Counted from the first letter of the stretch, positions 24,255 to 35,739 are shown. The stretch: DNA of 64,000 bases from Lonicera japonica (GCA_021464415.1 CM038470.1:28545601-28609600), one strand, 5' to 3'. Made by a program: numbers and translations. The notes: generated by a model from the sequence alone, not told the origin.

Positions 24255-25145
24255 TGAAAATTTAGATTTCTTATTAGGACTTAAGAGAAAGTAATCTACC
24301 TTTTTAAGGCATTTTTGTTTACATAACAAGTTATGTCACTTGAAGAAGAATGTATATATAGATGGAGAAAAGTTAGGAAAAGTGAAAGGTCGGTTTTGGA
24401 ATAGTCGCCTTCAGCAATGGTCCACTTTTAGTAAACAGTCACTTTACGGAAATAATGTACCGCCACTAGTGAGAGGACACATGGTGAAATTTCTTGGGGT
24501 GTGAGACCAACAAATCAGAAGGTGTCATGTAGACAAGGTTCCAACTGTAATAAGCTTGGCTAGCTTGGCAAAGTCCAGTACGCTCGAATACACAAATTTA
24601 GTTTAAAATTTGAAAGTACGCTAAAATTATCTTTTTCACTTGGGTATTTAAATAAGTTCAAGATTGCTAAACAAAAAATGGTCTCAAAAGTTTATTTCCA
24701 TGATTATTTGATTTGTTACATGTATAATTTTTTGTTAATTTAGTTAACAAATTTATCTTAAGTAATTGAAGTTACATGTTAATTGGTCTGATCGAAAAAG
24801 TTAAAGACAACAAATCACAACAATGAGACAGAAAAGATAAATTTCCATTAAGAGAAGAAAATTACAAACAGTAAAACTTGGAGGTTCAAACATTACATAT
24901 TCAAGGAAAAATATAGCTTAGAGTGCCCCTAAAAATTGATGAGAAGGTACAACCACCACCTAGCCCTTGTGCAAAAGAAAATAAAGAAAAAAATTAAGAT
25001 AGCATAATGGAGGAATGGTTATATTAGGGAAGATCGGGGACAAAAACCCTCAAATATGCCCTATAATAGTGTGCTTTTCTTTGGGAATCGCCAAGCCATG
25101 ATGGATAATTTAATGCTAGAAAAGCAAGAATAACTTTAACACTAA

Positions 25146-25150
25146 CATAC
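25146..25150 (+). other. Target site duplication CATAC, left
   Basis: CATAC precedes the 5' LTR and recurs at 44724-44728 after the 3' LTR. The uninterrupted site in unit B (AACACTAATATACTATGCC near 15995) supports insertion within ACATACTATGCC. Confidence 0.95.
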
Positions 25151-25251
25151 TGTAGACACCCCGATCTGTGACCCCCGCAAGAACCCTAACGACCTTCGAG
25201 AAGTACAGTTTTGGTGTTCGGGACCCAAACAAACCTATTTTTAAGGGGAAT

Positions 25252-25438
25252 TGTCGCACGACAAATCAGTATGTCGCGCGACAATCTCCCTTGTGTCGCC
25301 CGACAAACCCCTCTGACACCAGACCATCCACTCTCTGACACATCAGTCTGTCAGAAACGTCACTTCAGCCGTTTGTCACGCGACATTGTATACATTGTCG
25401 TGCGACACATGCCCCTTCTGGGGAAGTGTCGCGCGACA
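25252..25438 (+). promoter_or_regulatory. Six palindromes TGTCGCGCGACA in LTR promoter
   Basis: Copies at 25252-25263, 25272-25283, 25294-25305, 25374-25385, 25396-25407 and 25427-25438. Two are perfect (25272, 25427); the others differ by one base in the GCGC centre. The last ends 15 bp before the TATA box. They look like a cluster of binding sites for a dimeric factor. The identity of that factor is unknown. Confidence 0.8.
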
Positions 25439-25453
25439 TACCCTTCCCACCAC

Positions 25454-25461
25454 TATAAATA
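25454..25461 (+). promoter_or_regulatory. TATA box of Tat LTR
   Basis: TATAAATA, repeated at 43618-43625 in the 3' LTR and followed by the GGCCAACACCCCC leader. It is the likely start region of the genomic transcript. Confidence 0.8.
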
Positions 25462-26641
25462 GGCCAACACCCCCCAAGGGTTCAAGACAACAATTTGGGA
25501 TTGAAGAATTATTGGCTTAAAATCTGATTTTCTGGTCTTTCATCAAGTATTTTCTATTATTATCTTATTTTTGAAGAATTATCGAATCCATTCCTGACAC
25601 TCGACGTGTCCCGCTTATGGAATTGAGTTCTTGGAAATATCGGAATAAGGAAAAGATTATTATCGCCGGAGATCTCTCTGTCGTATTATATTTTCTTTCT
25701 TATTATTATTCTCGCTGGGAAGGTAAAGAAAGTCTCTTCTAGCATTTAACATTAGATATCTGTGTGCTTGTTTTACTTCTGTTATTTTGTCCACGTTTTA
25801 TTTGAATAAACTTATTGCCAAGTTACAAATAGTCTACTGTTTTCAAAACAAAAGACCGTGATAAAATCATTTACAAAACCAGAAGAGTAAGTACATTATC
25901 ATCCAGATAAAATTTTGTTTTCAAAACCCGGACCGGTAAAACTTACTTAGAAATTAAAAAACCCGGTATATCTCTTCTCTTCCATAGATTGTGATATGTC
26001 TGGTAGAATTCCCCTCAAGAGTTCTAATTCCATATTAAATTAGTCCCGATACAAGATCCGAACTTTTCCAAAAGAAACCTGAGAAAAACCGTCATTTATC
26101 TGAGGAAATAAAACGGGAAACTCTATCTCTCTTAGAAAGGCTTTCGTCACTTGTATTTTCCTCTGTTGAAAATAAAATATCGGATCTCGGAACACAAAGG
26201 TTTTTCATCCCTTTCCCCGTCTTTCCCAAAAAATTAGGGTTTTCCACTTGGAAAGTAGTAGACTGTCAGTAAAAGCATCCAAGTCTTTCAACATAAAAAC
26301 ATATAAGACCACTAGAGACCGAAAGGGTGGAACGGGTGCTTAACACCTTCCCCATCCGTAACATAGTTTCCGAACCCTATAGAATCCTAGTTTCGTAGAC
26401 AAACGTGTAGAGAAAGGCTTATTTGTGGCCTTTCCTCTTACACAACCCCTTTTGTTCGTTTTCTCGTAAAACGTACTGGCAACCCTGAACGAACCCTCTT
26501 GCATCTAGAAATAGGATAGCGGGACACCCGATATGAATTATCAACATCTAGAAGTAAATGGAACGACGGAATCCTTTTCGACGTTTCAGACGCCCAATAA
26601 CGAGAAAGAGACCCGGGGGTCACATTTGCGGATTCTCACAG

Positions 26642-26659
26642 TGGCGACTCTGCTGAGGA
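26642..26659 (+). other. Primer binding site (tRNA-Arg-like)
   Basis: TGGCGACTCTGCTGAGGA lies one base after the LTR. The first nine bases fit the complement of a plant tRNA-Arg 3' end with CCA. Tat elements are known to use tRNA-Arg. The exact tRNA needs an alignment. Confidence 0.75.
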
Positions 26660-27404
26660 TACTAATGAAAACTAGGCTCTTATATGTGGACTTTTGTTTA
26701 TTTGTTGAATATTTGCTTTTACTGCTTTCCCTAGTCCTTTTTTTATGTTAATTGATTGAGAAGAAATTTTTTTCTAAAAATGAAAGTTTTTTAAAAATAC
26801 GTAATAAGGATAATGATATTTGTAAATCCAACCTTTTGAACTTTACACGCACTTTCACAAATAATGCATTGGTTCTACGAGTGTGAATTAACCCCAAACT
26901 TTCAGAAGTATTATAAGTGAGTAGGGAGTTGGCTTGCTTGGGCCAACATAAACCGAAAGCATTTACTTCCACTCTCTTTGGCCAAGTACGCCCCCGAGGT
27001 ATATCGAGTGACGAGAACACTCACGTACCCGGGAAGTATATCAAAAGACTCTTGCACGTACCCGCCCCTGGGGTATATCGTAAGGTCTTGCCAAAAAGGA
27101 GGGAGCCTAAAGCCTTAACCGTTCGTACACATGCGTTGCATGTAAGATCGAGTCGGCTAAAACACTTGTCAAATAGCCGTAGGGGATGTACCACGTTACG
27201 GCTTCCTTTACATCACCTTTTAAAAACCCGAGTCTTTTCTCGGTGATTTTATTTTAGTGGTTCTTTTGGCAAAAATTGAATCGCATCATAGTCTTCCTTC
27301 ATCTTCACCACGTGGTTTCGTCTACAGCCGTAAAACGACGACAGTCTGGAAGGTTGGGCCGGTTGAGATCATATCGAAAGATAGTGAGACCAAGCATATT
27401 CGCC
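26660..27404 (+). other. Leader between primer site and gag
   Basis: No convincing protein. It holds two related GTATATCG-type pieces near 26999 and 27073 and C-rich CACGTACCCG motifs. The overlapping small ORFs (26917-27246, 27276-27404) have no gag-like feature, so I read it as an untranslated leader. Confidence 0.5.
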
Positions 27405-29360
27405 ATGACCGACGAATGTGAGAATCAAGAAATGGATCAAGGCCTAGCCGAGGCGTCAGCAGTTCAGCCTAATCTTAGCCGAGATGCATCGTTTGCTTAT
27501 GACCATCAGCAAGAATCTAGCAAACCTCACGACCGAGCAACAGAGTACCCGAATCCGAGTAGAAGAGTTGTCAGCTGAACGAACCACACCACCAGGGTTT
27601 GAACGACTACCACCGAATCGAGATCCGAATCAAGGGCAGTCATCACAAGTGCTTCTCCCAGTACAAAGAACCAACCCACCACAGACGGGTCCCATCACAG
27701 CCGGTCCCGTTCAAACCGATCCCAGCAATCAGAATCAATAGGCCCCAGATTCAAGCCCTACTTATCAACAACAAGAGCCACCAATCGTCTGGCCGCAACC
27801 CCAAAAGGGTTATGACCCTCAGTACCAACCATGGCCACAGTTCCCGCAAGGCCTATTCCGCCCCCGGCCCCAGTAGCCCCTCCTAATGAATACCCAGACA
27901 TCAACCGACTCCGGGCAGTATATGCAGAATCGGTTATAGCTCGGGAACAGCTCGATGAGGTGTCAAGAGAAAGTGAAGAAATGAAGAAGCTGAAGGAACA
28001 GATGAGGGTCATGCAAAAGGGGGTTTCTCTAATAAAAGGAGCAGACGAGATCACGGATATGAATGCCCTCTCGCTCTACCCAGAAGCAAGATTACCCCAG
28101 GGATTCAAGCTCTTTTCTATCACCAAGTTTACAAGAACCACACCCCCGAAAACTCACCTCCAATCCTACATTAGATCCATACAAATGTCCGGTTGTGGAG
28201 AGCCAGAGTTGGCTCAGGCCTTTCACATGACTCTCACGGGGGCCGCCCTGAGATGGTTTTTCAATTTAGAGAGACACCACACGAAGACTTAGGGAGATAT
28301 CGTCAAGGAGTTTATGACTAAATACGGGTCCAACGAGGATCTGGAAATTACCCACAAATACCTGGAGATGGCCAAGCAAGGCGAGAAGGAAAGCTTCAGC
28401 GACTTTGTCACCCGCTGGAGAGAAATGGCCTCCCAAATGTCCAAACGGCCCGATGAAGAAGAGCAGTTAGGAGATCATACAGAAGAATTTCACTCCAGTT
28501 GTATTGAGTTGCATGGGAAAGCATGTATTCCTACACTTCAGAGCCCTGTTAAGCACGGGGTCACAAGTAGAGGAAGAACTGGCCAAAAAGGCAGAGATCG
28601 ATACCAAGAAAGCCTCATACACTGGGAAAAAGACGTCAACTCCAGCTGTAAACCAACTAAGCTCATACCCCTATCAACAAAACCCATTCCAACAGCCACA
28701 ACAAACACCCCCAATGAGTTGGCCCACACAAGGAGACTCTTCAAACACCGATGTCAAGAAGAGAAGGAATTTTTGTACCCTTCCCACTACCCTGGTCAAA
28801 AGTTCAGAATTACTCCAAAAGGCCGGACTAATCACTCCACTCAATCACATGCCCTCCACCAAACCCTATTCCCAGCACCTAGGAGAATGAATGAGAATTG
28901 CGCATACCACCAAGCCGCGGGCCATGACACGGAATGCTGTTTGGCTCTTCGCCACCGTATTCAAGACCTGATCGAGGCTGGAACCATCCCCGCACCTGGC
29001 AGGCCGAATATTACTAACAACCCCCTTCCCAACCATGCTCCACCTGCGGGAATTAACGCGTTGACCACTAATGAAAAAGATTTTGATCCCATAGGACTCA
29101 TTCAAGACGACCCAGCTTACAAGTCACCTACTGTGCCGCCAGAAAGAACTCAAGTTGCCCCAGGCCTCAATCCGATAATTGATCAATGGATGGCTAAGAT
29201 GAACTTCTTACCCGGGCAAAGTTTAGGAAATGCAAATCAGGGATCTCACAACCTCTTACAATCAAAACCAATCCTGAAAAATCTGGGATATGATGGACCT
29301 AGGATAAGAAAAAACAACCATGGAGGCCTCGAGGCCCTCCCAAAGAGGAAATCTGTATGA
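27405..29360 (+). pseudogene. gag: gag of Tat element (frameshifted)
   Basis: The start is chosen at ATG 27405 (MTDECENQEMDQ), the first Met with acidic sequence after the leader. The coding track moves between frames near 27490, 27830, 28490 and 28860, and there is an in-frame TAG at 28290. Visible parts are a Pro/Gln-rich N-terminal third; a short coiled coil (REQLDEVSRESEEMKKLKEQ near 27940-28000); the retrotransposon gag core (GAALRWFFNLERH near 28240, FSDFVTRWREMASQM near 28395); EEELAKKAEID near 28575; and a zinc-knuckle-like CAYHQAAGHDTECC near 28900, typical of Tat gag. It would form the particle and bind genomic RNA. This copy is dead. Confidence 0.85.
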
Positions 29361-29529
29361 CAGAGACCTCTCCCAAGACTTTCAGTTTGTCGGTAGAACC
29401 AGTCATCAAAAATCTCCAAAGAATCAGACCCCACATCTCTATGGATACAGCAAATTACCTGTTCAAGGAGGGTATATCAACCACCACCAATGGATAGTGA
29501 GAAAACACCTCCTCCTAAGGAAATAGGAG

Positions 29530-30248
29530 AGTATCGAGTACTGGAACAATTGAAAAAAATCCAGCACACATCACCATTTGGGGTCTCTTGGTTGCCTCCA
29601 AGCCTCACAGGACTGCCTTCATCAAACTCTTAGATGAGGCAGTCATATCACCAAATTCCACGCCAAAAAAACTACCAAGCATGATTGGGTCGCTTACAGT
29701 CCAAAGAAGTCTGTCATTTTCAGATGAAGATTTGTCTCAGCTGGGAAAGAAACACAGTTTGGCCCTTCATATCACTGTCCGGACCCGAGAAAAAATTCTT
29801 CCACAAGTCCTTATCGACAACAGGTCGACTATAAATGTTTGCCCTCTAAAGACCGCCAAATGTCTGGGCATTTCAGAAGCAGAGCTTTCTCCGTCAGCCG
29901 TAACCGTTAGAGCTTATGACAACACTAGAAAGGGACGTTATGAGCTCTCTGAGGCTTGATCTCATGGTCGGACTCAAAAACTTTTCGGCCGACTTTCAAA
30001 TCATGGACATTCCCTCCAGTTTTAACCTCCTGTTAGGAAGAGCATGGTTACACGACATAGGAGCCCTCCCCTCCTCTTTACACCAGAAGATCAAAATACC
30101 ATTCGAAGGAAAGATAATCACCATCCAAGGAGATCCTGAAAGGACCTTGGCAGATCTAGAATTACCTGTCTTGGGCATCGGGAGCCAAAGAATACAGCTG
30201 GGAGGCTTTTCTTACGAGCCTCAAGTGCAAGCCCTCACCACCTAGAGA
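29530..30248 (+). pseudogene. pro: Aspartic protease of Tat element
   Basis: Follows gag directly and lies in two overlapping frames (29588-29959 and 29916-30245). The active-site region reads LIDNRST near 29810. The Asp is kept, but Arg replaces the Gly of the usual D-x-G-S/T motif, which should abolish activity. The flap side and C-terminal motif LLLGRAWLHDIGALPSSLH (near 30030-30085) are typical of Tat protease. It would cleave the Gag-Pol polyprotein. Confidence 0.85.
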
Positions 30249-30302
30249 ATTGAGTATCTTCCCCCTGATAATATCCCCGGTCTCAGCACCAAGATCACAA
30301 AT

Positions 30303-30791
30303 ATGCTGAGAATGATGAAATACTTACCTGGAGCCAATTTGGGGATGGGACAGCAAAGATTACTTCAAGCCTTAGAACCAGTAACGAGGCGCGAAAGAGA
30401 AGGATTGGGGTACCAACACACTGAGGAAGACAACCAAGAGAAAAAGGATCAAATGCATCAGTATCCGAGTTTTAGCTCAGTTAATGGGTTTTTTTTCAAA
30501 GAAGGAAAGGATTTCCCTTTTTGCGACTTCCAGGAGCCTTGGAGAAACAGCGACGGAGATAACCTTCCAGGATGGGAAATCTTTTATGAAGAGGACCTTT
30601 ACCTCAAGGAAAATGTTATACATAGCTTCTCTACCAAGTTAACGATCGGGCTGAGAGAAGAGAATAAAGACGGGGAAGATGAAGAAGAAGAAATGATCGG
30701 AGATCTCTTTGACGTCATGGCTTTAGAGAATGATGAACCAAGAGACGACCCTGTAAGCGATAAGGGCGAGGGTAGGGCTAAGGAGGAGTAA
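30303..30791 (+). CDS. Linker ORF with G-patch-like motif, part of pol
   Basis: Open for 162 codons, the longest intact stretch between protease and RT. The first 37 residues (MMKYLPGANLGMG..., then EREGLGY) follow the G-patch pattern of spaced glycines that Tat polyproteins often have after protease. The rest is acidic, with DGEDEEEE near 30680, and ends in TAA at 30789. It is probably a section of the Gag-Pol polyprotein, not a separate protein, and its own ATG may not be used. A G-patch would suggest RNA binding, but this is inferred from sequence similarity only. Confidence 0.6.
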   Translation: MLRMMKYLPGANLGMGQQRLLQALEPVTRREREGLGYQHTEEDNQEKKDQMHQYPSFSSVNGFFFKEGKDFPFCDFQEPWRNSDGDNLPGWEIFYEEDLYLKENVIHSFSTKLTIGLREENKDGEDEEEEMIGDLFDVMALENDEPRDDPVSDKGEGRAKEE

Positions 30792-30793
30792 CT

Positions 30794-30854
30794 CCTAAAT
30801 TTACTTTTTAAACTTGTCCTTGTAAGCACTGTTATCAATAAAGAAGATTCTATT
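30794..30854 (+). other. Gap between protease linker and RT
   Basis: Short AT-rich stretch with a CAATAAAG signal near 30836. In Ogre elements an intron lies between the gag-pro part and RT. I see no clean GT-AG pair here, so this remains open. Confidence 0.35.
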
Positions 30855-31975
30855 TTGTGGTATCCTGTTAGTCTTAATTCTGTAATTGCCTATATGAAAA
30901 TAGAAAGACTAAACGAACACCCTAAACGAGAGGAACGGCGTATACAGAGCGAGGAGGGAGACACTCTTGTAATTAATCTTGGGACAAAAGAGGAAAGGAA
31001 AGAGGTTCGTATTGGGCCAAATCTAAACATGACTGAAAAGCAGGAATTCACACAAACTCTGAATGAGTATGTGGATGTCTTTGCCTGGTCCTATGCCGAT
31101 ATGCCGGGATTAAACAGCCAGATAGTCATGCACGAGATACACACCAAGCTAGAATCCAGGCCCGTCAAGCAAAAATTGAGAAAACTTACGCCAGAATGGT
31201 CCCTGAAGGTAAAAGAAGAAGTGATGAAGCAATTAAGCGTGGGATTCTTAAGAGTGATCAAGTACCTTTCATGGTTAGCCAACATTGTGCCCGTTCCAAA
31301 GGCAAATGGAAAAGTCCGCATGTGTGTAGACTACCGGGATCTCAATAAAGCTTGCCCAAAAGATGATTTCCCATTACCCAACATCGATTTGATAGTGGAT
31401 AATACCACCAACCATGCCTTGAAGTCGTTCGTAGATGGATTCACCGGGTATAATCAGATCAAGATGCACCTAGACCACCAAGAGAAAACAGCGTTTATCA
31501 CACCGTGAGGGAACATAGTGCTACACCGTCATGCCATTTGGGCTGAAGAATGCCGGGGCAACATATTAAAGGGTAGCTACAGCTATCTTTCACGACATGA
31601 TCCACAAAGAAGTAGAAGTATATGTGGACTATATGATCATCAAATCGAAAGAGAGGGAAGGCCATGTACCAGCCTTACGAGCCTTTTTTGACCGACTCCG
31701 CCAATATCAAATGAGACTCAATTCGCAGAAGTGCGTGTTCAGGGTAACCAAAGAAAAACTCCTCGGCTATGTTGTCAGTAAGAAAGGAATCCAGGTACAT
31801 CTTGCCAAGGTTCGAGCTATCCGAGATATGCCCGAGCCTTGTATCGAGAAAAAAGTTCGGGGATTTTTGGGAAATTTGCAGTACATCAGTAGGTTCATCT
31901 CTCAACTCACTCAGACTTGCGAACCCATCTTCAAACTCCTGAGGAAGTCTTCACCAGGAGAATGGGACGATTAGT
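30855..31975 (+). pseudogene. Reverse transcriptase of Tat element (YVDY)
   Basis: N-terminal lead-in with FAWSYADMPGL near 31080, fingers and palm MCVDYRDLNKACPKDDFPLP near 31320-31380, then FVDGFTGYNQIKMHLD near 31430. A TGA at 31506 ends the first ORF, and the next ~90 bp are out of frame. RT resumes at 31597. The catalytic YVDD box reads YVDY (31618-31632), so the second metal-binding Asp is lost. The thumb RGFLGNLQYISRFI is near 31860 and the end GEWDD with a TAG at 31972. It would copy RNA to DNA, but stop codon, frameshift and active-site change all exclude function. Confidence 0.9.
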
Positions 31976-32480
31976 GCCAAGAGGCTTTCGATAGAATCAA
32001 AGACTACCTCTCCAACCCCCTAGTATTAGCCCCACCACAGACCGGGATGCCATTAATCCTATACCTAACAGTCATCAATTCGGCTGCAGGAGCCATGCTA
32101 GCCCAACATCTGACCGATACGAAAAAAAACAAGGCCATCTACTACATTAACAAGAAACTATCCCCATACGAGATAAACTACACGCCATTGGAGAAATCAT
32201 GCACTGTCCTTGTCTGGGTACTGCAAAAATTACGGCATTACATGCTAGTTTTTTTGGTCATTCTGGCATCACGAACAGATCCACTAAAACACCTCTTAAA
32301 AAAACCGGCTCTCTCGAACCGTATGGCAAAATGGTTATTTTTACTTTCCGAGTTTGACATCACCTACATGACCCAGAAGGCGGTAAAAGGCAAGATCATA
32401 ACTGACTATCTAGCCCACAATCCAATATTGGGGGCATGTTGGAAGAAGCCGAGTTCCCAGATAAAACTATCATGAATGTC
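31976..32480 (+). pseudogene. First RNase H domain of Tat element
   Basis: ORF 32047-32475 carries ILYLTVINSAAGAMLAQ, the equivalent of the first RNase H strand. It is followed by YYINKKLSPYEINYTPLEK and MAKWLFLLSEFDITYM, the usual Tat RNase H region, ending ITDYLAHNPI. The catalytic Asp expected in the first strand is not obvious. In Tat elements this domain is commonly degenerate and the following one is used. Confidence 0.8.
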
Positions 32481-32990
32481 GAGATCGATGAAGACTGAAA
32501 ATTATACTTTGACGGGGCCGCCAACCAAAATGGAACGGGATAGGCATCCTACTAGTCTCCCCAGACCAAACTCATTCCCCGGTATCGTATCGTCTAAACT
32601 TCTTCTGCACCAACAATACGGTCGAGTATGAAGCCTGTATCATCAGATTAGAGATTGCGCTCCAAATGGGGTATAAAGAGAATACAAATGTACGGAGATT
32701 CGGCATCAGTGGTCTACCAAGTTCTGAAGGAATGGAAGATCAAAGATGAAAAGTTAGTCCCTTACCTTGCCCGGCTGGAGGATGTCGCAGGAAGATTTGA
32801 GCATTCGGAGTTTTACTATGTCTCTAGGTCACAAAACAGTTTTGCTGACGCACTAGCAACCCTAGCATCCATGATCGATATCCCGGAGGGGATGGAAGAA
32901 ATAACTCTTAGAGTACAAAGAAGATCAGGACCAACACACTGCATGCCCCTTGAGGTAGAGAACGAAGAGAACGGGGACTCAACCACTTGA
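32481..32990 (+). pseudogene. Archaeal-type RNase H of Tat element
   Basis: LYFDGAANQNGTG near 32500 (Asp), VEYEACI near 32620 (Glu), MYGDSASVVYQVL near 32690 (Asp) and NSFADALATLAS near 32840 (Asp) give the full set of acidic residues. A frameshift near 32540 and another near 32670 break the frame; ORF 32655-32990 holds the second half. This extra domain is the diagnostic mark of the Tat lineage. Confidence 0.88.
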
Positions 32991-34231
32991 TTTTACGACA
33001 TCTGGAACCTGTTGAAAAACCATCAGTATCCCGAGCAGACAGACAAGAGAACCGGGTCATGCTCAGAAGATTAGCATCAAGATTCATACTTTGCGCCGGA
33101 AGGCAGTACAAAAAGAACTACGACGGGACTTATCTCCAATGTCTCACTGAAGAATAATCTGTCAAAATGATGGACCAGATACATGGGGGGATTGTGGACC
33201 TCATATGAATGGTCATACACTTGCCCGCAAAATCATCAGACAAGGTTATTATTGGTCTACCCTGTAGAACGACTACGTTAACCACGTACGCCGTTGTCAC
33301 AAATGCCAAATTTAAGCCAAGTCTCAAAAGCTTCCTCCGAAAGAGTTGTACAACATGACCTCCCCTTGGCCTTTCACCACCTGGGGAATCGACATCATTG
33401 GGAAGATTTCGCCCAAAGCCAGCAAAGGCCATGAATTCATACTGGTAGCCATCGACTACTTCACCAAACGGGTGGAGGCCGAGTCTTTCCAGACCCTTGA
33501 CGCCAGGAAAGTTGCTCGATTCATCAGATGGAATATCATCTGCCGGTATGGGGTCTCCACACGAGATCATCTCGGACAACGACACCCACATCGAAGGAGA
33601 GGCTAACACAGTCATGGAAAAATATGGTATTACCAGACACAGATCTTCACCGTACAGACCACAAACTAATGAGGCAGTTGAGGCCGTCAACAAGAACCTG
33701 AATAATATCCTAAGCAAGATGACTGACACCTGTCGAGACTGGCCTGAAAAATTATCATATGCATTGTGGGGATACCACACCACCGAGAGAGTTTCTACTG
33801 GGGCAACCCCATTTTCCCTTACATACGAAATGGAAGCAGTCCTCCCTGTTGAGATAGAGGTCCCCTCTCTCAGGGTAATGCTCGAGAATCAAGTTAATGA
33901 GCTGGAGTGGGTTCAGGGGCGTTATAACGAGCTGGCATTTCTAGATGAGAAGAGATTGAAAGCCGCATACCACCACCAAGGGTATTAGAAGAGAATCGCT
34001 CGAGCATTTAACCAAAAAGTAAAGACTCGGGGTATCAATAAAAACGACATCGTGTTGAAAGAAATTCGAGAACCAGCCAGAGACCCAAGGGAAAAGTTTG
34101 GGCAGAAGTGGACAGGGCCATACGTCGTAAAAGAGATTGATACAGGGGGTTCCGCCATACTCGCTGACTTGGACGGACAATTACTGCATTCACCAGTCAA
34201 CATAGATCGTTTGAAGAAGTATTACCAATAA
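32991..34231 (+). pseudogene. Integrase of Tat element
   Basis: A frameshifted zinc finger (HTLARKII near 33215, RRCHKC near 33290) precedes the core. Core pieces are WGIDIIG (near 33383, first Asp), VAIDYFTKRVEAESF (near 33450), ISDNDTHIEG (near 33570, second Asp), and YRPQTNEAVEAVNKNL (near 33655, Glu). The C-terminal module ends VNIDRLKKYYQ and TAA at 34229. Frames change between ORFs 33346-33606 and 33497-33988, and a TAG interrupts at 33986. No chromodomain is visible, in line with Tat. Confidence 0.88.
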
Positions 34232-34449
34232 ATGTAACATGTATAGATAAGAACTACGTAAATCCTGAGCCCCAACTCAACTTTTGTCTTTCAAAAATCA
34301 AACGGGGAACGTAGGCAACCTGAGAAGTGACTTCAAGCCCGGTTTAAACATTATAAAGAAAATTATTTTCCATAAATCAATCCCTCGAATATTATTAAGG
34401 TGGTTCAGAACACCGGAGATTACAAGAGAGATACAGCATACAGAAAAGC
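34232..34449. other. Spacer between integrase and antisense gene
   Basis: A GGGGAACGTAGGCAACCTGAG block near 34302 and AT-rich sequence. Sense and antisense transcription units converge here. No gene is seen. Confidence 0.5.
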
Positions 34450-35690
34450 CTAATCCCTAGGGGTTGGCCAAGTAGGGTCCTCAGTAGCTAAATCAATTCA
34501 AGCTTCGTCCAGGATCTGATATGCAAAGACAAGGTTCTCCTCTATAGGCTCAAAATCCATGAATCGGAACCACTCCATTTGGAAGGGATCATCAACCAGC
34601 TCCCCTTCAGAGACCCCCAACGAGAACGGATGATGTCAGCCCAGAGGGGCCAGGTAATACCAAAATGGGCATAATTAAACTGACGAGTCAGTCGAGCACG
34701 CCACATCCTCTCCACTGAATAAAGAAACATGCGGGATCAAAAATTTAGACTCAGAAGAGAAATAAGCCGAGGGGAATGTCTTGAGGAACATTAAACTGCC
34801 GAAGAAAACGTCCTAGGAGATAAAAGGAGGTGAACCAGAGCCCACGGAGTCGAACGTAGTTTTGACCTCCCATACTAAGCACCATCGCCCTCAACTTCCA
34901 CCAAGGAATGTTCCACCGAATAGCCCAAAAATTCTTCGAAAATCACACAGTCCAATCAAAGGAAGACATGGTCAAAGCACCAAAGAGGGGACGACAGAAG
35001 AAGTGCATCGGGTTGTCAAGCCGAACCCCGTTGAAACCCATCGATCGAAAACACTCCAACAGCCACATGTATAGCAAACGCAGACTTCCCCTCAAGAAGG
35101 GTGAAGCCCCCCTTTGGAGGTCTTCAAGGCCGTTCAGAGTCTCTGCAAGAACGATGGGCACTATAGACTCCCTATTCCTAGCATGGTAAATCAGACTCAG
35201 AATAGTCGGTTCAATACGGGAAGAGTCCGTTACCAGTAGCATATCAGAAACAAGACAGATCAAGGCCGCGGCAGTACGCCCCACACTATAAGAGGCTCTC
35301 TCTTCGTAACGATGAAAGAACCTCACCATTTTGTGAAGGTTAAGAAGCCTGTCAATAATAAAACCATCACAGGTTGCTTGGGGAATGGCTAACAGAGGAA
35401 TCATCATATCTCGAGGACTGATTTCCTCTATTGGAACAGCCATCGGAAGACGAGTATCAAAATGCAGCAGCCAGGAAAACTCCTCGTAAGTCAGGCAAAT
35501 CTCATCAAGCCTAAAACCGAAAAGATGATTCGCAAGGTTCCAGAAATACAAAGCGCCTAACAAAAAGGAAAAATTTGCAGGACGATGGCACTAAGCTGCT
35601 AAAGGACTGAATGCGCCGAAGTTCAAACCATTCTCAGAAACTACCAGAACATCTCGGGCTTCGACGTAAGAAATATCAGATTTTGTGCGG
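34450..35690 (-). pseudogene. Antisense gene 2: DUF7745-like transposon protein
   Basis: Read on the - strand. ORF 34943-35563 continues in frame upstream through one TAG (35591) to about 35670. The protein has ALYFWNLANHLFGFRLDEI, then LTYEEFSWLL (near 35495), AALICLVSDMLL (near 35270), IVPIVLAETLNGLEDL (near 35140) and LYMWLLECF. In another frame lower down come RWNIPWWKLRAM (near 34900) and FLRQFN (near 34790). These match in order the plant transposon-associated domain I know as DUF7745, by memory of the family. The end is PRD and TAG at 34450. Frameshifts break it. It has its own TATA box and palindromes upstream (35740-35820). Its role in the element is unknown. Confidence 0.65.
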
Positions 35691-35739
35691 TAAGAAGATA
35701 TTTGGGAAAGGTGTGGGGATGAAGGAAGGAAAATAGGTG

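Larger units (their letters stand above)
25151..26640 (+). repeat. 5' LTR of Tat element
   Basis: TGTAGACACC...GATTCTCACA. U3 carries six copies of a TGTCGCGCGACA-type palindrome (25252-25438), an inverted repeat TCTGACA/TGTCAGA (near 25334-25355) and a TATA box at 25454. Relative to the 3' LTR it lacks about 40 bp near 25220, and it retains about 90 bp near 26060-26150 that the 3' copy has lost. Confidence 0.95.

Noticed and set aside
28538..29105. - strand ORFs over gag
   Set aside because: Shadow frames of gag.
33130..33783. A 217-residue - strand ORF over integrase
   Set aside because: It is the complement of conserved integrase core sequence in a shadow frame.
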